A stretch of 64,000 nucleotides of DNA from the NCBI GenBank assembly GCA_964355675.1, contig CAYHEC010000021.1, forward strand, positions 1 to 64,000, written 5' to 3'. A program made the position numbers and the translations under genes. The notes below the pieces were generated by a model. It was given only the letters and a program-made list of their open reading frames with translations. It searched no databases and was not told the DNA's origin. The DNA is from CAMBDS01 sp964355675 (GTDB taxonomy: Bacteria > Electryoneota > AABM5-125-24 > Hatepunaeales > Hatepunaeaceae). Of this stretch, positions 7,717 through 16,670 are shown piece by piece (within the stretch, counting starts at the first letter, position 1; every line of letters starts with the position of its first letter).

Positions 7717-9012
7717 TTATGAGACATTTTGTGTTTTTTCGTTCAATTCCCGCAGAGAAACGTCATCAATTAAGCGGTCACTCTTGGAATCATCAAGTCG
7801 TTTTCGAATATCTTTCCACAGTGGGTCGGCTGGCCAATGCCAACTCTCTTTATCATGAGACCTTAGAATAATATCTATTTCTGATAGTTTCATATCCTCA
7901 ACTCCGGATTCCAACCGAATGAATTCACCGCCACGGACAGTTAGTTGAATTAGTCCGGCTCCCACCAATTTCTCAACCGTCCTGATTACGGCTCCGGGAG
8001 GCAATTCCCATTCTTCGGCAAGATCTCCAAAATTAGTCCAGGATCTTCCCTTTGAGTCTGCAGGCTTTATGGCCGCCACCAGCAAGCGTATGGCGAGAGC
8101 GTCTTGTTGGCGTCGGGAGAGGTGGATATGTTTCTGGTCAATCCTGAGTGCCGCGAAGTGTTGGTAAACATAGGCAATTTCAATGCCGAAAAGAGCTATC
8201 AGCCACGAAATATTGACCCATATCATTGCCATGGGAATAATAGCTATAGACCCGTATAGCACGTCATAGTGCATAACTCTGGCCGCATAGAAAATAAACA
8301 AATGCTTCGATAATTCATAAAGAACTCCGGAACAGACGCCTCCGACTAATGCCGCCATCCAGTGAACAGGCGCTGTGGGCAGATACTTATAAAGCAGTAT
8401 AAAACAAGCAATAATTAATATTGCTGGAATTGCTTGTCGGATGAGATTTTCCAGAAAGGAAAAGTGCAAGGCGACTTCCGCGGTCAATGGCAAAGCCACG
8501 ATATATGTGGTGAAAGCAATAGCTCCGGCAATTAGAATAGGGATTGCAAGAAAAAGACCCCAATAAATTGGGGCTCGGACAAGGAATTTACCCCGCGGAG
8601 CGCCACCCCAGATGAGATTGAATGTGGCTTCGACGGCAACAAAAATTGCGTGTACTCCTGCCAATAACACTACAAAGCTGACAACTCCGACTGTTTTTGC
8701 TGAAAAGTCGGCAACAAGTCGGGTGATTTTTTCAGTTACGACTGGTTGCACTCCGGGAGCAAAAAGAGCGGAATACGCTGGCCGGACAACCTCAAAGAAC
8801 CATTCACCACCACCAAGTAACTTGAAAACTGAAAATAGTACTGCAAGTAAGGGTAGAAGCGAGAGAAGTGTTGCAAATGTCAGAGACATTGCTCTCAATA
8901 ACAAACTATCCGCGCCAAATTCCCGAATGGTAATGCGCATAAAATCATAGAACACCTCTGCAATGTGAAAGGCTTTCTTAAAGGCAGAAGTTTCTATTTT
9001 CCTCAGCTTCAA
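7717..9012 (-). CDS. YihY/BrkB-family inner membrane protein with C-terminal winged-helix-like domain
   Basis: 431 residues. The first ~290 contain about six membrane segments, for example FATLLSLLPLLAVLFSVF, VGVVSFVVLLAGVHAIFVAV and IPAILIIACFILLYKYL. The family's LYKYLPTAPVHWMAALVGG and YGSIAIIPMAMIWVNISWL stretches are present. This is the YihY/BrkB family (once called ribonuclease BN), whose molecular role is not settled. The last ~140 residues are soluble, with LAIRLLVAAI and VIRTVEKLVGAGLIQLT, which resemble a winged-helix domain as in the longer members of the family. The start of the metallo-hydrolase is upstream, and its stop overlaps this start by four bases (ATGA). Confidence 0.88.
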   Translation of the reverse strand: MKLRKIETSAFKKAFHIAEVFYDFMRITIREFGADSLLLRAMSLTFATLLSLLPLLAVLFSVFKLLGGGEWFFEVVRPAYSALFAPGVQPVVTEKITRLVADFSAKTVGVVSFVVLLAGVHAIFVAVEATFNLIWGGAPRGKFLVRAPIYWGLFLAIPILIAGAIAFTTYIVALPLTAEVALHFSFLENLIRQAIPAILIIACFILLYKYLPTAPVHWMAALVGGVCSGVLYELSKHLFIFYAARVMHYDVLYGSIAIIPMAMIWVNISWLIALFGIEIAYVYQHFAALRIDQKHIHLSRRQQDALAIRLLVAAIKPADSKGRSWTNFGDLAEEWELPPGAVIRTVEKLVGAGLIQLTVRGGEFIRLESGVEDMKLSEIDIILRSHDKESWHWPADPLWKDIRKRLDDSKSDRLIDDVSLRELNEKTQNVS

Positions 9013-9779
9013 AGGTCTAATTTGTTTGAGGAAATTAACCCAGTACGTCCAGCTATTTCAAGACAATGAGTATTTCCAAATCGCCTGACTATCGAATTCA
9101 TCAAAACTTCCGGTGAATTGGTGCGGGGGCTTAGGTGAGTCAAAACAATCTTCTGAAACCGTGTCATCCCGATCTCTTCGATCAGGTCAAGTGCATCTCG
9201 ATTGCTTAAGTGTCCATGAGGTCCAGAGATGCGTTGTTTCAACTCGTCGGAGTAATGGGGGTAGTCTGTCAGCATCTTCTCATCGTAATCGCACTCGATG
9301 AATAGAATATCGGCTTCAGTAGCTCGCTCCTTGATAACATTGCAGACATGGCCTGTGTCTGGAATATAGCAGAGTTTCAGTCCGGAATATTTGTCATGTA
9401 TCGAAAATCCATGGCAAGATTGGGAGTCGTGGTGCGTGGGAAAGGGTGAGACGACAAAGGAGCCAACCACAATCTGGTCGGAGGAATCAAGCTTCTTTCG
9501 ATTTGCCCCGCCGAAAAGATTTCGTCGAGCGCCGAATGACTTTTCATGAACGTACACAGGCAGATCTGGCAATCGGCGGGAAAGGATTGGTATGCCTTTC
9601 ACGTGGTCGGAATGCTCGTGAGTGACAAACAACGCCGAGATCGACCTGAGGTGGTCGCGACCGAAGAAGGAGGTGACAGCCCGCAACGAAACTCCGCAAT
9701 CGATCAGAATGGATGTGCCGTTTGATTTTACGACGGTGCAATTACCATCGGAGCTTGAAGCGATAGGGAAAACTTGCAT
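9009..9779 (-). CDS. MBL-fold metallo-hydrolase, YycJ/WalJ-like
   Basis: 256 residues with the beta-lactamase-fold metal motif THEHSDHVKG near residue 55, preceded by ASSSDGNCTVV and ILIDCGVS, the usual opening of the YycJ/WalJ group. Downstream metal ligands are probably in THHDSQSCHG, PDTGHVC, IECDYDE and HGHLSN. Family members are predicted 5'-3' exonucleases or phosphodiesterases that act in DNA processing. The length is normal for the family. It is cotranscribed with the YihY-like gene through an ATGA overlap and follows the next gene upstream by 24 nt. The precise substrate is not known. Confidence 0.9.
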   Translation of the reverse strand: MQVFPIASSSDGNCTVVKSNGTSILIDCGVSLRAVTSFFGRDHLRSISALFVTHEHSDHVKGIPILSRRLPDLPVYVHEKSFGARRNLFGGANRKKLDSSDQIVVGSFVVSPFPTHHDSQSCHGFSIHDKYSGLKLCYIPDTGHVCNVIKERATEADILFIECDYDEKMLTDYPHYSDELKQRISGPHGHLSNRDALDLIEEIGMTRFQKIVLTHLSPRTNSPEVLMNSIVRRFGNTHCLEIAGRTGLISSNKLDL

Positions 9780-9803
9780 CAGTTTCTGGCGTTTCTCACT
9801 GGT

Positions 9804-10496
9804 TCAATTCTGTTTTTTACTAAGTGGCTTGGGCGTCATTCTACCATAACGAAGTGAGAATTTCAAGCCGATCCCTGAGAGTTCACCGGCTCCGATCCCG
9901 TAATTTTTATTTAACCAGGCGATCCAACGATAGGAAGCGCTTCCGGAGAATTTCAGGGAATTTGTGATGTTAACTTCAGCGCCGAATTCGGGTTCGATAA
10001 AGAAGAATTTGTCTTTAATGGTTGGATGCTCGGTATCGGGTATTATCATCTCATCACGAGTATAGAAAGTTATCCCGCCTCCACCGATTAAAGCGCTTGC
10101 AGTCCAATGAATGAGCATAGATGGGTTGGAGATGTATCCGATCTTCACTCCGGCTAAATAAATGCGAAGGTTTTTCAGGGAATCGACATGAAATACGGTC
10201 GAATCAAGAATCAATCCCGTCGAATCGCGTGTGTATTCTGTTGAGTCAGGAATTAACCCGGTTAATATTTGAGGTTCAGTAAGAGCCATCGCACCCGCAA
10301 GCCCAAAATACCACCGGGAGTTGGCTAAAAAAGCTCCTTCAAATCCCATTAGCGCGGTAGAAGTGCGATTAATCGCCGTTACCTGAGTGTATGGACCGAC
10401 GAAATATCCAGGATCGATGCTCCCCTCGAAAAGAGCCTCGGCATTGACCGCCAAGGGTAGAAGCAGGATTACAGCTATTAGAGAATATTTTTTCAT
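9804..10496 (-). CDS. Predicted outer membrane or periplasmic protein, uncharacterised
   Basis: 230 residues with a clear signal peptide (MKKYSLIAVILLLPLAVNA). The rest alternates short hydrophobic strands with polar turns (GFEGAFLANSRWYFGLAGAM, SLKFSGSASYRWIAW, GIGLKFSLRYGRM) and ends in a strand with aromatic residues, as in small outer membrane beta-barrels. An unusual run of DST-rich sequence (about 85-115) looks like an extended extracellular loop. I recognise no named family. It lies in a leftward gene string between a small methyltransferase and the YycJ-like hydrolase, with gaps of about 25 nt on each side, so it is probably in the same operon. Confidence 0.7.
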   Translation of the reverse strand: MKKYSLIAVILLLPLAVNAEALFEGSIDPGYFVGPYTQVTAINRTSTALMGFEGAFLANSRWYFGLAGAMALTEPQILTGLIPDSTEYTRDSTGLILDSTVFHVDSLKNLRIYLAGVKIGYISNPSMLIHWTASALIGGGGITFYTRDEMIIPDTEHPTIKDKFFFIEPEFGAEVNITNSLKFSGSASYRWIAWLNKNYGIGAGELSGIGLKFSLRYGRMTPKPLSKKQN

Positions 10497-10522
10497 GGGT
10501 GTTGCTGGTGTTTAATCCTTTG

Positions 10523-10933
10523 TTACCAGATGAGTGGAATTAGTCGTTTTGTTTTTAACGCATAATTTGGATAATCGGCGAAGGCGCTCTTTAATAGAGT
10601 TTCTTCAAATTTCGTCTTGAGAACGAGAACAACAATCAATCCCAGCCATAAAGATAATCTCCAAATGACTGGTCGATCCACCAACCAACCGAAAGTCATC
10701 GACAATACCGCAAAATACATGGGATTTCGGATGTATCGGTAAGGGCCAGTTGTAATCAATATCGCCCCAGATGCTACTTCGGGCTGAATCCGTAGTTTAC
10801 TCCGACGCATCTCGTACACCGCCCAGAGACCAACAGTAATGCCTCCCCAGAGGAAGAGATTGCCCATACTGGATACTGGAAGAATCCGCGATGATCCGGC
10901 GAGCAGTGTGATCCCGGTAAATTGAAGCACCAA
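10523..10933 (-). CDS. Small membrane methyltransferase, isoprenylcysteine methyltransferase/PEMT-like
   Basis: About 136 residues with several hydrophobic segments and the family motif TTGPYRYIRNPMYFA, which binds the methyl donor S-adenosylmethionine in the ICMT/PEMT group. The C-terminal part (KFEETLLKSAFADYPNYALK) carries the typical E...FG..Y-like segment. Substrates in bacteria are mostly unknown small lipids or lipid-linked molecules. The start is uncertain: no ATG lies in frame, the TTG at 10933 or GTG at 10930 are the candidates, and the open frame runs back to the stop of the upstream gene at 11000. A second family member is at 44743-45327. Confidence 0.78.
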   Translation of the reverse strand: MVLQFTGITLLAGSSRILPVSSMGNLFLWGGITVGLWAVYEMRRSKLRIQPEVASGAILITTGPYRYIRNPMYFAVLSMTFGWLVDRPVIWRLSLWLGLIVVLVLKTKFEETLLKSAFADYPNYALKTKRLIPLIW

Positions 10934-10999
10934 AAAAATGACAGAGTATGTGCTGATGTTGGGAAAGATCCTTCGATTACTCCTGCCAAGGAGACTGTT

Positions 11000-12469
11000 T
11001 TACTTCAAATAAACCGCACTGGTAACAAGACTTCGATTTCCGATCTTTAACCGAACGAAATAGAGGCCAGCCGTAAGGTCAGAACCAGCGAGAATCATCG
11101 AACGGGAGCCTGCTGGTTTATTGCCGGTAAAGATCATTCTTGAACTTCGTCCGCTCATATCGACCAACGAGATTTCGACCATTCCTGCTTCAGGTAGTCC
11201 ATAGCGGATTGTTGTCTGCGAATTGAAGGGATTCGGTGAAACAGGGTGGAGGGTAAATTGCTTGGGTGTTCCTGCACCTTCACGGTGAACAGATTCGAAT
11301 TCGGGCGTTGCGCCTTGCAAGGATATCACCAACGGGTTGTGCAAGGCTGGATCATTATGATAGACCGACGCCGTATTGGGCCAAAGGCTTTTTTCTTCGG
11401 AGGGAGACCAGAGGAAGCGCAAAGTTGCCGCCGAATCTTGCTCAATAAGCATTGGCAGAGCAGTGATAACCTCGATCTCGCGCTCAAGACCTCCACTGAA
11501 TTCGATACGTGAAATGCTTCCGACGCCCTCGCCACTATTTCGGATACGGCAGAGCGCCATTCCGGCATTGCTGACGTGGACGACTCCGAATGCCAAGGGT
11601 GGATTGGGGAAAGCAAGCTCAGGGATCACACGTCTGACGCGAATGCTTGCCGCACGGTTGAAGTCTGGATCGGCTTCGCCAGTCAATGACGTGATGCGAG
11701 CAATCTCTCCCAGAGACGGTGAAAGCCAGCGATAGGTCTGCGATGCTAACATTTCTTGTCTGAAAACTTCCTGCTCTACCCGGCGTCCGAAAATCATGAG
11801 CGTCCCGACCACAGTCACATTCCCTCCGACCGAGATATGTTGTCTAAGCGTGGGAAGGTCGCCTCCGGAGTAGGTTACTATTCCCGAGCCGTCAATCGAA
11901 GAAAATCCACCGATGGCGATGCGAATATAGATCGAGTCAAGAATACCACCTAACAGCGTGTCAGGGGCGGGGAGGCCAAACTCAAAGCGTCCACCAATTT
12001 CCCATGAGTCTTCAAACTCTGCTGGAAGCGGCAATATCTGCAAAGCGGTAGGAAAATCTACGGGTAGTTCAAATCCTCCAATTCCGCCAACTACTCCGAA
12101 CATAAACCAGCCCGTGTCGGTTACCGCTTCATATTGAACGCCGCCTCCGCCGATATCGAGTCCTAATTCATTGGAAGGGGAGATGATCACTCGGTTGGCA
12201 TCGGGATAGGTTTCGCGGTCCGGCGCTTCTTCAGGGTCAATTATAGTGTCGTTAGTAACTTCATTGAAAGCGTAACCGGAGAAATCCCAATGCTGGTCTT
12301 CACCAGACTGACCAACATCGACTTCGATACCATTAGCGGTATCGGAGTTTGTGTAATAAGTGAGTATCATTCCGGGAACATTCGGAATGTCGCGAGGGTG
12401 AATAACTACTTGCGCTCCAGCTTGAGCGGAAATAAGGATTGTAATCAGGGCGATGGTGCGAAACAACAT
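11000..12469 (-). CDS. Secreted protein with T9SS type A sorting domain
   Basis: From the ATG at 12469 the product has 489 residues with a good signal peptide (MLFRTIALITILISAQAGAQ). A longer frame to 12574 would put 35 polar residues before it. The N-terminal 200 residues describe an extracellular domain of unknown type (TYYTNSDTANGIEVDVGQSG, HWDFSGYAF). About 330-420 resembles an Ig-like domain of the kind found before sorting domains (LAFGVVHVSNAGMALCRIRN). The C terminus is a standard sorting domain (VSPNPFNSQTTIRY, LVDMSGRSSRMIF, LTAGLYFVRLK). No palindromic insert is seen in this one. The metallopeptidase gene lies just upstream, so the two may be cotranscribed; the function is unknown. 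Confidence 0.82.
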   Translation of the reverse strand: MLFRTIALITILISAQAGAQVVIHPRDIPNVPGMILTYYTNSDTANGIEVDVGQSGEDQHWDFSGYAFNEVTNDTIIDPEEAPDRETYPDANRVIISPSNELGLDIGGGGVQYEAVTDTGWFMFGVVGGIGGFELPVDFPTALQILPLPAEFEDSWEIGGRFEFGLPAPDTLLGGILDSIYIRIAIGGFSSIDGSGIVTYSGGDLPTLRQHISVGGNVTVVGTLMIFGRRVEQEVFRQEMLASQTYRWLSPSLGEIARITSLTGEADPDFNRAASIRVRRVIPELAFPNPPLAFGVVHVSNAGMALCRIRNSGEGVGSISRIEFSGGLEREIEVITALPMLIEQDSAATLRFLWSPSEEKSLWPNTASVYHNDPALHNPLVISLQGATPEFESVHREGAGTPKQFTLHPVSPNPFNSQTTIRYGLPEAGMVEISLVDMSGRSSRMIFTGNKPAGSRSMILAGSDLTAGLYFVRLKIGNRSLVTSAVYLK

Positions 12470-12593
12470 TGAGCGGCTCACTTTTGATTGTGAAGAGATT
12501 GTCGATTTCACAATATGTCCCCATCCTGTGAAATATTTATAACTTAAACTTTGACTGCTGGTACTCGAAAGCAATCCGCTTTCATCGATAAAG

Positions 12594-15503
12594 TTACTTC
12601 AGCAAAATTATTTGAAAAGCGTTTGTGGAAGATTTTTTTGCTTTCATCCAATAAACTCCGGCCGGTAATTTGTCGAGATTTACACCAGTGATTTGGCTAC
12701 CGACCAGAATGGGGTAACTCAAGACTTCGCGCCCGGTGATATCGAAGAAACAGACTTCACCAGATTTGCTTGCTGTAGATTTGAAATTGACGAAACCGTT
12801 AGTTGGATTTGGGAACGGAATTTCGAGTTTGATCCCTGAAGTGGTCAAATCGGGTTCATCTTGAGCAGATACGATATTACCAACTCGCAGGCGCAAATCG
12901 TCGATAATCCAGCCATGGGATTGTCGAGCGCCCTCTGGTGTAACAGTACGAAATCGCAAGCGAATCGCTGGTGAATTTCCCCTTGCCCAACGATCAAGAT
13001 TGACTTCGCGATTCATCCAGTTGCCCTGATAACCTGCGATCGTGAATATTTCCTGCCAATCCTGACGGCCCTCTTCTAAAATCTCGATGCTTCCGTGCTC
13101 CATGACCGCTTGGCTAAAAATATGTCGCTCGACAAAATTCAATCGGGCATGTCCCATGTTAGCAAAGCGCCACGTTTGGTTGATTTCCGCTATTGCTTCG
13201 CGAGGAGTGGAGTTCTCTTCTGGTTGTCGGTCGATCAAGGACCATTCCCCGGAATAGCTCTCACGATCAGTTCGTATCCAGCCAATTGTTTGCCACTGCC
13301 GGATGGAGCGTTCAAAGTCGTCTAATGTTGTTTCGGGACGAATCGTAAATGAGCGAAGCTCGGACTGGGCAATGTTTGGTTGGTTTGCGGCGTCGGTGGC
13401 TCGAACGCGGTAGAATACCGTTTCATCACGGGCAACATTCCAATGAATTCTGCCTGAAAACGCCCCGTCTTTGCCATCAGGAGAAATCAAAACCGTTTCT
13501 CCTAATAGACTCATCTCGACGTCGTACCAGATCAGTTTGACCTCAGCAATGGCGATATTATCACGAACAGTAACTCCAAACAGGGCTTCGCCCTCAGGAA
13601 AGACGGAATCGGGCAGGAAATCTTGATTGAGAATTACTGGAGGGATTCGATCAGGACCGATGTGAAAATGATATTGTTCCTCTGGCGCGGCAGGTGGATC
13701 AACGCTAAACACACCCCCTTGGTCTGCGGCGAAAAAATAGTAGGAAACTTCGGTTTCTCGATTTGGAGCGGGAATAACGGCATGAAAAACTTCAGGGAGG
13801 CCTGGGGAAGGTTCGAGAAGTAAAGATTCTGGATCAGTGTTTTCAAAATGATAGATCAACCAGAGATTTTCGTAATCGAGGTCAATCCAAAAATCCGCTT
13901 GAATAACAACATTAATTTCCGTTGATACGTTCTGGTTTTCCGTGTCGCGAGGTGGGGTATGGCGTATTTCAGGAACATATTCACCGGGTGCAATGATGCC
14001 TCGTCTCTGGCCTCCTGAAACAATTGCCGCTCGAAAAGTTCCTCCGGTGAGTACCGCGTCACTTACCAAAAGCGCCCAAATAGCGTCAGTGACGGAGGCG
14101 CTGTCAGCCAAGTTATAGAGATGATCGACCACAACTCGGTTCCATTCATCACGATCTCCGGTCAGCCTTATTTCTGTCAGCAGAGACGACCAGAGTTGTC
14201 CGGCGTCGTGGATGTCACCCTGACAATCTTCGGGGTATTGGTAATCACTGTCAAGGATTCGTCCATCCCAGAATTGGTTGTGACCGTCCCAGTTATAGAT
14301 TTGCATAGGCTCGAAATCAGGAGCGACTGCCATGCTGTAATCGCCAGCGAAATAGTCGCATAACCCCTCCGCCAGAAGTCCTGTTTCACCACCGCGCCAA
14401 TTTGGGAGAACGGCTTCGATCAAAGAGTGTGTGTATTCGTGGATCAACACATCAGCGTCTTCGGCGTCATCGACGCCGCCTCTGCCGGTGGTGATAATTC
14501 TAGTTTGCGGGTTGAAAAACGAAGCGTCGTCATCGAAGCGGTTAATATCGAGAAGTTGTGGCCAAGGCACACCGCCGAAATTAAGGTCTCTCCAGTAGAG
14601 TGCCTGTCGGTTGATATGGTAATATGCCATCACTTCTTCGAAGTGATCATTGCTTCGGTCAAAGAGAAATTCACCGGATTCGCTCCGGTATCGGTTTTCG
14701 GTCGGGCTTGTGTCAGCCCATCGACCGGTCAGAACCAACAGGCTGTCATCGTCGTATGAAATGTTGGAAAGTGTCACCTCAGTATATGCCTCGACTGGGA
14801 TGGCGGCAGAGTCGTCGTCATTATCTTCGAGGGTGTCGTTCTGCAAAGCGCTCTTTGGGTCGGGATCGAAGACGAGCCCGTGTCCATCAATTCGCTTGAG
14901 ACGATCCTCAGATAGCAACAACGCTCCATTTGCTCCGTCGAAGAAGTATTCCATTGCGCGCGTGGGAGCTTTAGTGCTCACTCGCACTCGGTAACCGAAA
15001 ACGGGTACGCCGTTGACAGGAAGAACCACTTTGTCAACGAGAGGGTCCATCACAAAATCGTGCCGACCGATAAGCTTCACAGCGAGACCGACCGCGTCCT
15101 CGGGTGTAAGGAGAAAATTCTGAACAACATCTGTCTGCCATGTCGCCAGAGATGAATGCACCATCAGAACATTGCCGTCAGCGTCGGTTCTTACTACCAA
15201 TCTACCGCCGATTACTGGTAGATGGTCGTAGTATTGTGTGAAAGAAATCCGGTTTTGCCGAGAACCGTCGATGTTGGCGACACGACGTAGCTGACCACTC
15301 TCGACCAGTCTATTCCACCCGTAAGATACCAGCAAGGTTTCGGTATCGGTTGAGCCAGGGGGAGGTTGAAGCAAACGTACCGAGTTCTGAGCGCTGATCC
15401 GGCCTTTGGCATGAGCGGTTACAAAGCAGACCAAGCTCATCAGACAGACGATCAGGCTTTGAGATAGGTTGCAAATTCTGAATAGTGGGCATTTTTCTCG
15501 CAT
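12594..15503 (-). CDS. Secreted M4/fungalysin-like zinc metallopeptidase with T9SS sorting domain
   Basis: 969 residues: a signal peptide (about 1-32), an FTP-like propeptide region (YYDHLPVIGGRLVVRTDADG at about 91-110), and a peptidase domain with HEYTH at 355-359. A glutamate follows 20 residues after the second histidine in AEGLCDYFAG (E379), the spacing of the thermolysin and fungalysin clans. After it come Ig-like segments (about 515-730), a jelly-roll-like segment (about 740-890) and a sorting domain (FPNPTNGFVNFKS). It is expected to be secreted, self-processed and to digest extracellular protein. A TTGTCT-N17-TATATT promoter ends only seven bases before the ATG, so the message may be leaderless. 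Confidence 0.88.
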   Translation of the reverse strand: MREKCPLFRICNLSQSLIVCLMSLVCFVTAHAKGRISAQNSVRLLQPPPGSTDTETLLVSYGWNRLVESGQLRRVANIDGSRQNRISFTQYYDHLPVIGGRLVVRTDADGNVLMVHSSLATWQTDVVQNFLLTPEDAVGLAVKLIGRHDFVMDPLVDKVVLPVNGVPVFGYRVRVSTKAPTRAMEYFFDGANGALLLSEDRLKRIDGHGLVFDPDPKSALQNDTLEDNDDDSAAIPVEAYTEVTLSNISYDDDSLLVLTGRWADTSPTENRYRSESGEFLFDRSNDHFEEVMAYYHINRQALYWRDLNFGGVPWPQLLDINRFDDDASFFNPQTRIITTGRGGVDDAEDADVLIHEYTHSLIEAVLPNWRGGETGLLAEGLCDYFAGDYSMAVAPDFEPMQIYNWDGHNQFWDGRILDSDYQYPEDCQGDIHDAGQLWSSLLTEIRLTGDRDEWNRVVVDHLYNLADSASVTDAIWALLVSDAVLTGGTFRAAIVSGGQRRGIIAPGEYVPEIRHTPPRDTENQNVSTEINVVIQADFWIDLDYENLWLIYHFENTDPESLLLEPSPGLPEVFHAVIPAPNRETEVSYYFFAADQGGVFSVDPPAAPEEQYHFHIGPDRIPPVILNQDFLPDSVFPEGEALFGVTVRDNIAIAEVKLIWYDVEMSLLGETVLISPDGKDGAFSGRIHWNVARDETVFYRVRATDAANQPNIAQSELRSFTIRPETTLDDFERSIRQWQTIGWIRTDRESYSGEWSLIDRQPEENSTPREAIAEINQTWRFANMGHARLNFVERHIFSQAVMEHGSIEILEEGRQDWQEIFTIAGYQGNWMNREVNLDRWARGNSPAIRLRFRTVTPEGARQSHGWIIDDLRLRVGNIVSAQDEPDLTTSGIKLEIPFPNPTNGFVNFKSTASKSGEVCFFDITGREVLSYPILVGSQITGVNLDKLPAGVYWMKAKKSSTNAFQIILLK

Positions 15504-15509
15504 ACAACC

Positions 15510-15538
15510 AATATACTAATGATCTTCTTCCGAGACAA
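15510..15538 (-). promoter_or_regulatory. Sigma-70 type promoter for the metallopeptidase
   Basis: Reading leftward: TTGTCT (15538-15533), 17-nt spacer, TATATT (15515-15510). The expected transcription start falls on or next to the ATG at 15503. Confidence 0.55.
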
Positions 15539-15713
15539 AGATCAAGCACGAAGTTTTGGACACTTTTTTATCGACTGAAATCTACCGGCGTCACGGGTGT
15601 CAACTCCGGGCGAAGGAAACGTATATTACAATAGAAGTTCGATACAAACAAGCGGCCACCACTTTTCAAAAACCCCAGGATCAATTTGAAGTATTCGATA
15701 AATCGGATTATTT

Positions 15714-16532
15714 ATGTCATATAGGAGCTATAGCGGCGGATTCGGCGATATTCTCTCGCCGGGAGTCAAAGGTCTCCTGATTGTTAACGCAGTTGTTTAT
15801 CTTCTGCAGACCTTTTATAATGACCAGATGATTGGTCTTTTGGGTCTGACGCCAGAGATATTCTGGTCAGAGCGTGCCATTTGGCAACCTGTGACTTACA
15901 TGTTTCTCCATGGCGGTCTGATGCATCTTGTCTTCAATATGTTAGCGCTTTGGATGTTTGGTGGAGCTCTCGAATCGTTTTGGGGAATGAGTTTTTTTCT
16001 CCGCTACTATTTCATAACTGGTGTCGGAGCAGGGCTGTGCAACGCACTATTGACTCCCGGGTCGCATTCTGCAATTATCGGCGCATCGGGGGCGGTGTAC
16101 GGTTTGCTTGCGGCTTATGGTTTACTCTTTCCGAATTCGCTTATCTATATTTGGGGACTGATACCATTACGAGCCAAATACCTGGTGATAATATTTGGTG
16201 GAATTGAGTTTGTAGCCACGCTTCGCCCCGGCGTATCGCCGGTGGCCCATCTGGTGCATTTAGGCGGTATGGTGATCGGAATAATCTATCTTCGTTGGGG
16301 TTCGATCCTTTTTTGGTTTAAGCGCCGGGCAAGAGATTGGGAACGTGACCGTGAGTATTCTGAACGAAAACGACAGTTTGAAACTGAAGATAAACTTCGT
16401 CGTGAAGTGGATGATCTGCTCGACAAGATCAATGAGGTCGGCTTGAATAACCTGACTAACTGGGAGCGGAAACGTCTTAAGGAAGCATCGGACTTGTTGA
16501 AAGAGCTCGAGAAATCAAACAGATCGATTTGA
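15714..16532 (+). CDS. Rhomboid family intramembrane serine protease
   Basis: 272 residues. Six membrane segments are visible in the first ~200. The catalytic serine is in GASGAVYG (S125) and the catalytic histidine in AHLVHLGG (H182). The HGGLMHLVFNMLALWMFG segment (66-83) is the conserved oxyanion region with its histidine and asparagine. The last 70 residues (RRARDWERDREYSERKRQ and on) are charged and helical and form the soluble tail seen in many rhomboids of this group. The enzyme cleaves membrane proteins within the bilayer; substrates are unknown. The gene is divergent from the metallopeptidase gene and is followed by two palindromes. Confidence 0.93.
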   Translation: MSYRSYSGGFGDILSPGVKGLLIVNAVVYLLQTFYNDQMIGLLGLTPEIFWSERAIWQPVTYMFLHGGLMHLVFNMLALWMFGGALESFWGMSFFLRYYFITGVGAGLCNALLTPGSHSAIIGASGAVYGLLAAYGLLFPNSLIYIWGLIPLRAKYLVIIFGGIEFVATLRPGVSPVAHLVHLGGMVIGIIYLRWGSILFWFKRRARDWERDREYSERKRQFETEDKLRREVDDLLDKINEVGLNNLTNWERKRLKEASDLLKELEKSNRSI

Positions 16533-16546
16533 CAGGATATTGTGTT

Positions 16547-16630
16547 GCGACAGGGTGTCTCACCCTGTCGCCTTAAATCCGAATAAGCCGGGCGAGCAGG
16601 CCTTGGAGGGCGGACACTCTCGTCCGCCCT
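16547..16630. repeat. Two intergenic palindromes
   Basis: 16547-16571 has 11-bp perfect arms GCGACAGGGTG/CACCCTGTCGC with loop TCT. 16607-16630 has 9-bp arms AGGGCGGAC/GTCCGCCCT. They lie between the rhomboid and the transporter, and the first may stop rhomboid transcription. Confidence 0.8.
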
Positions 16631-16670
16631 TATCGTAACCAGATTAATAGTATCAATTAAGGGTAGTTGG

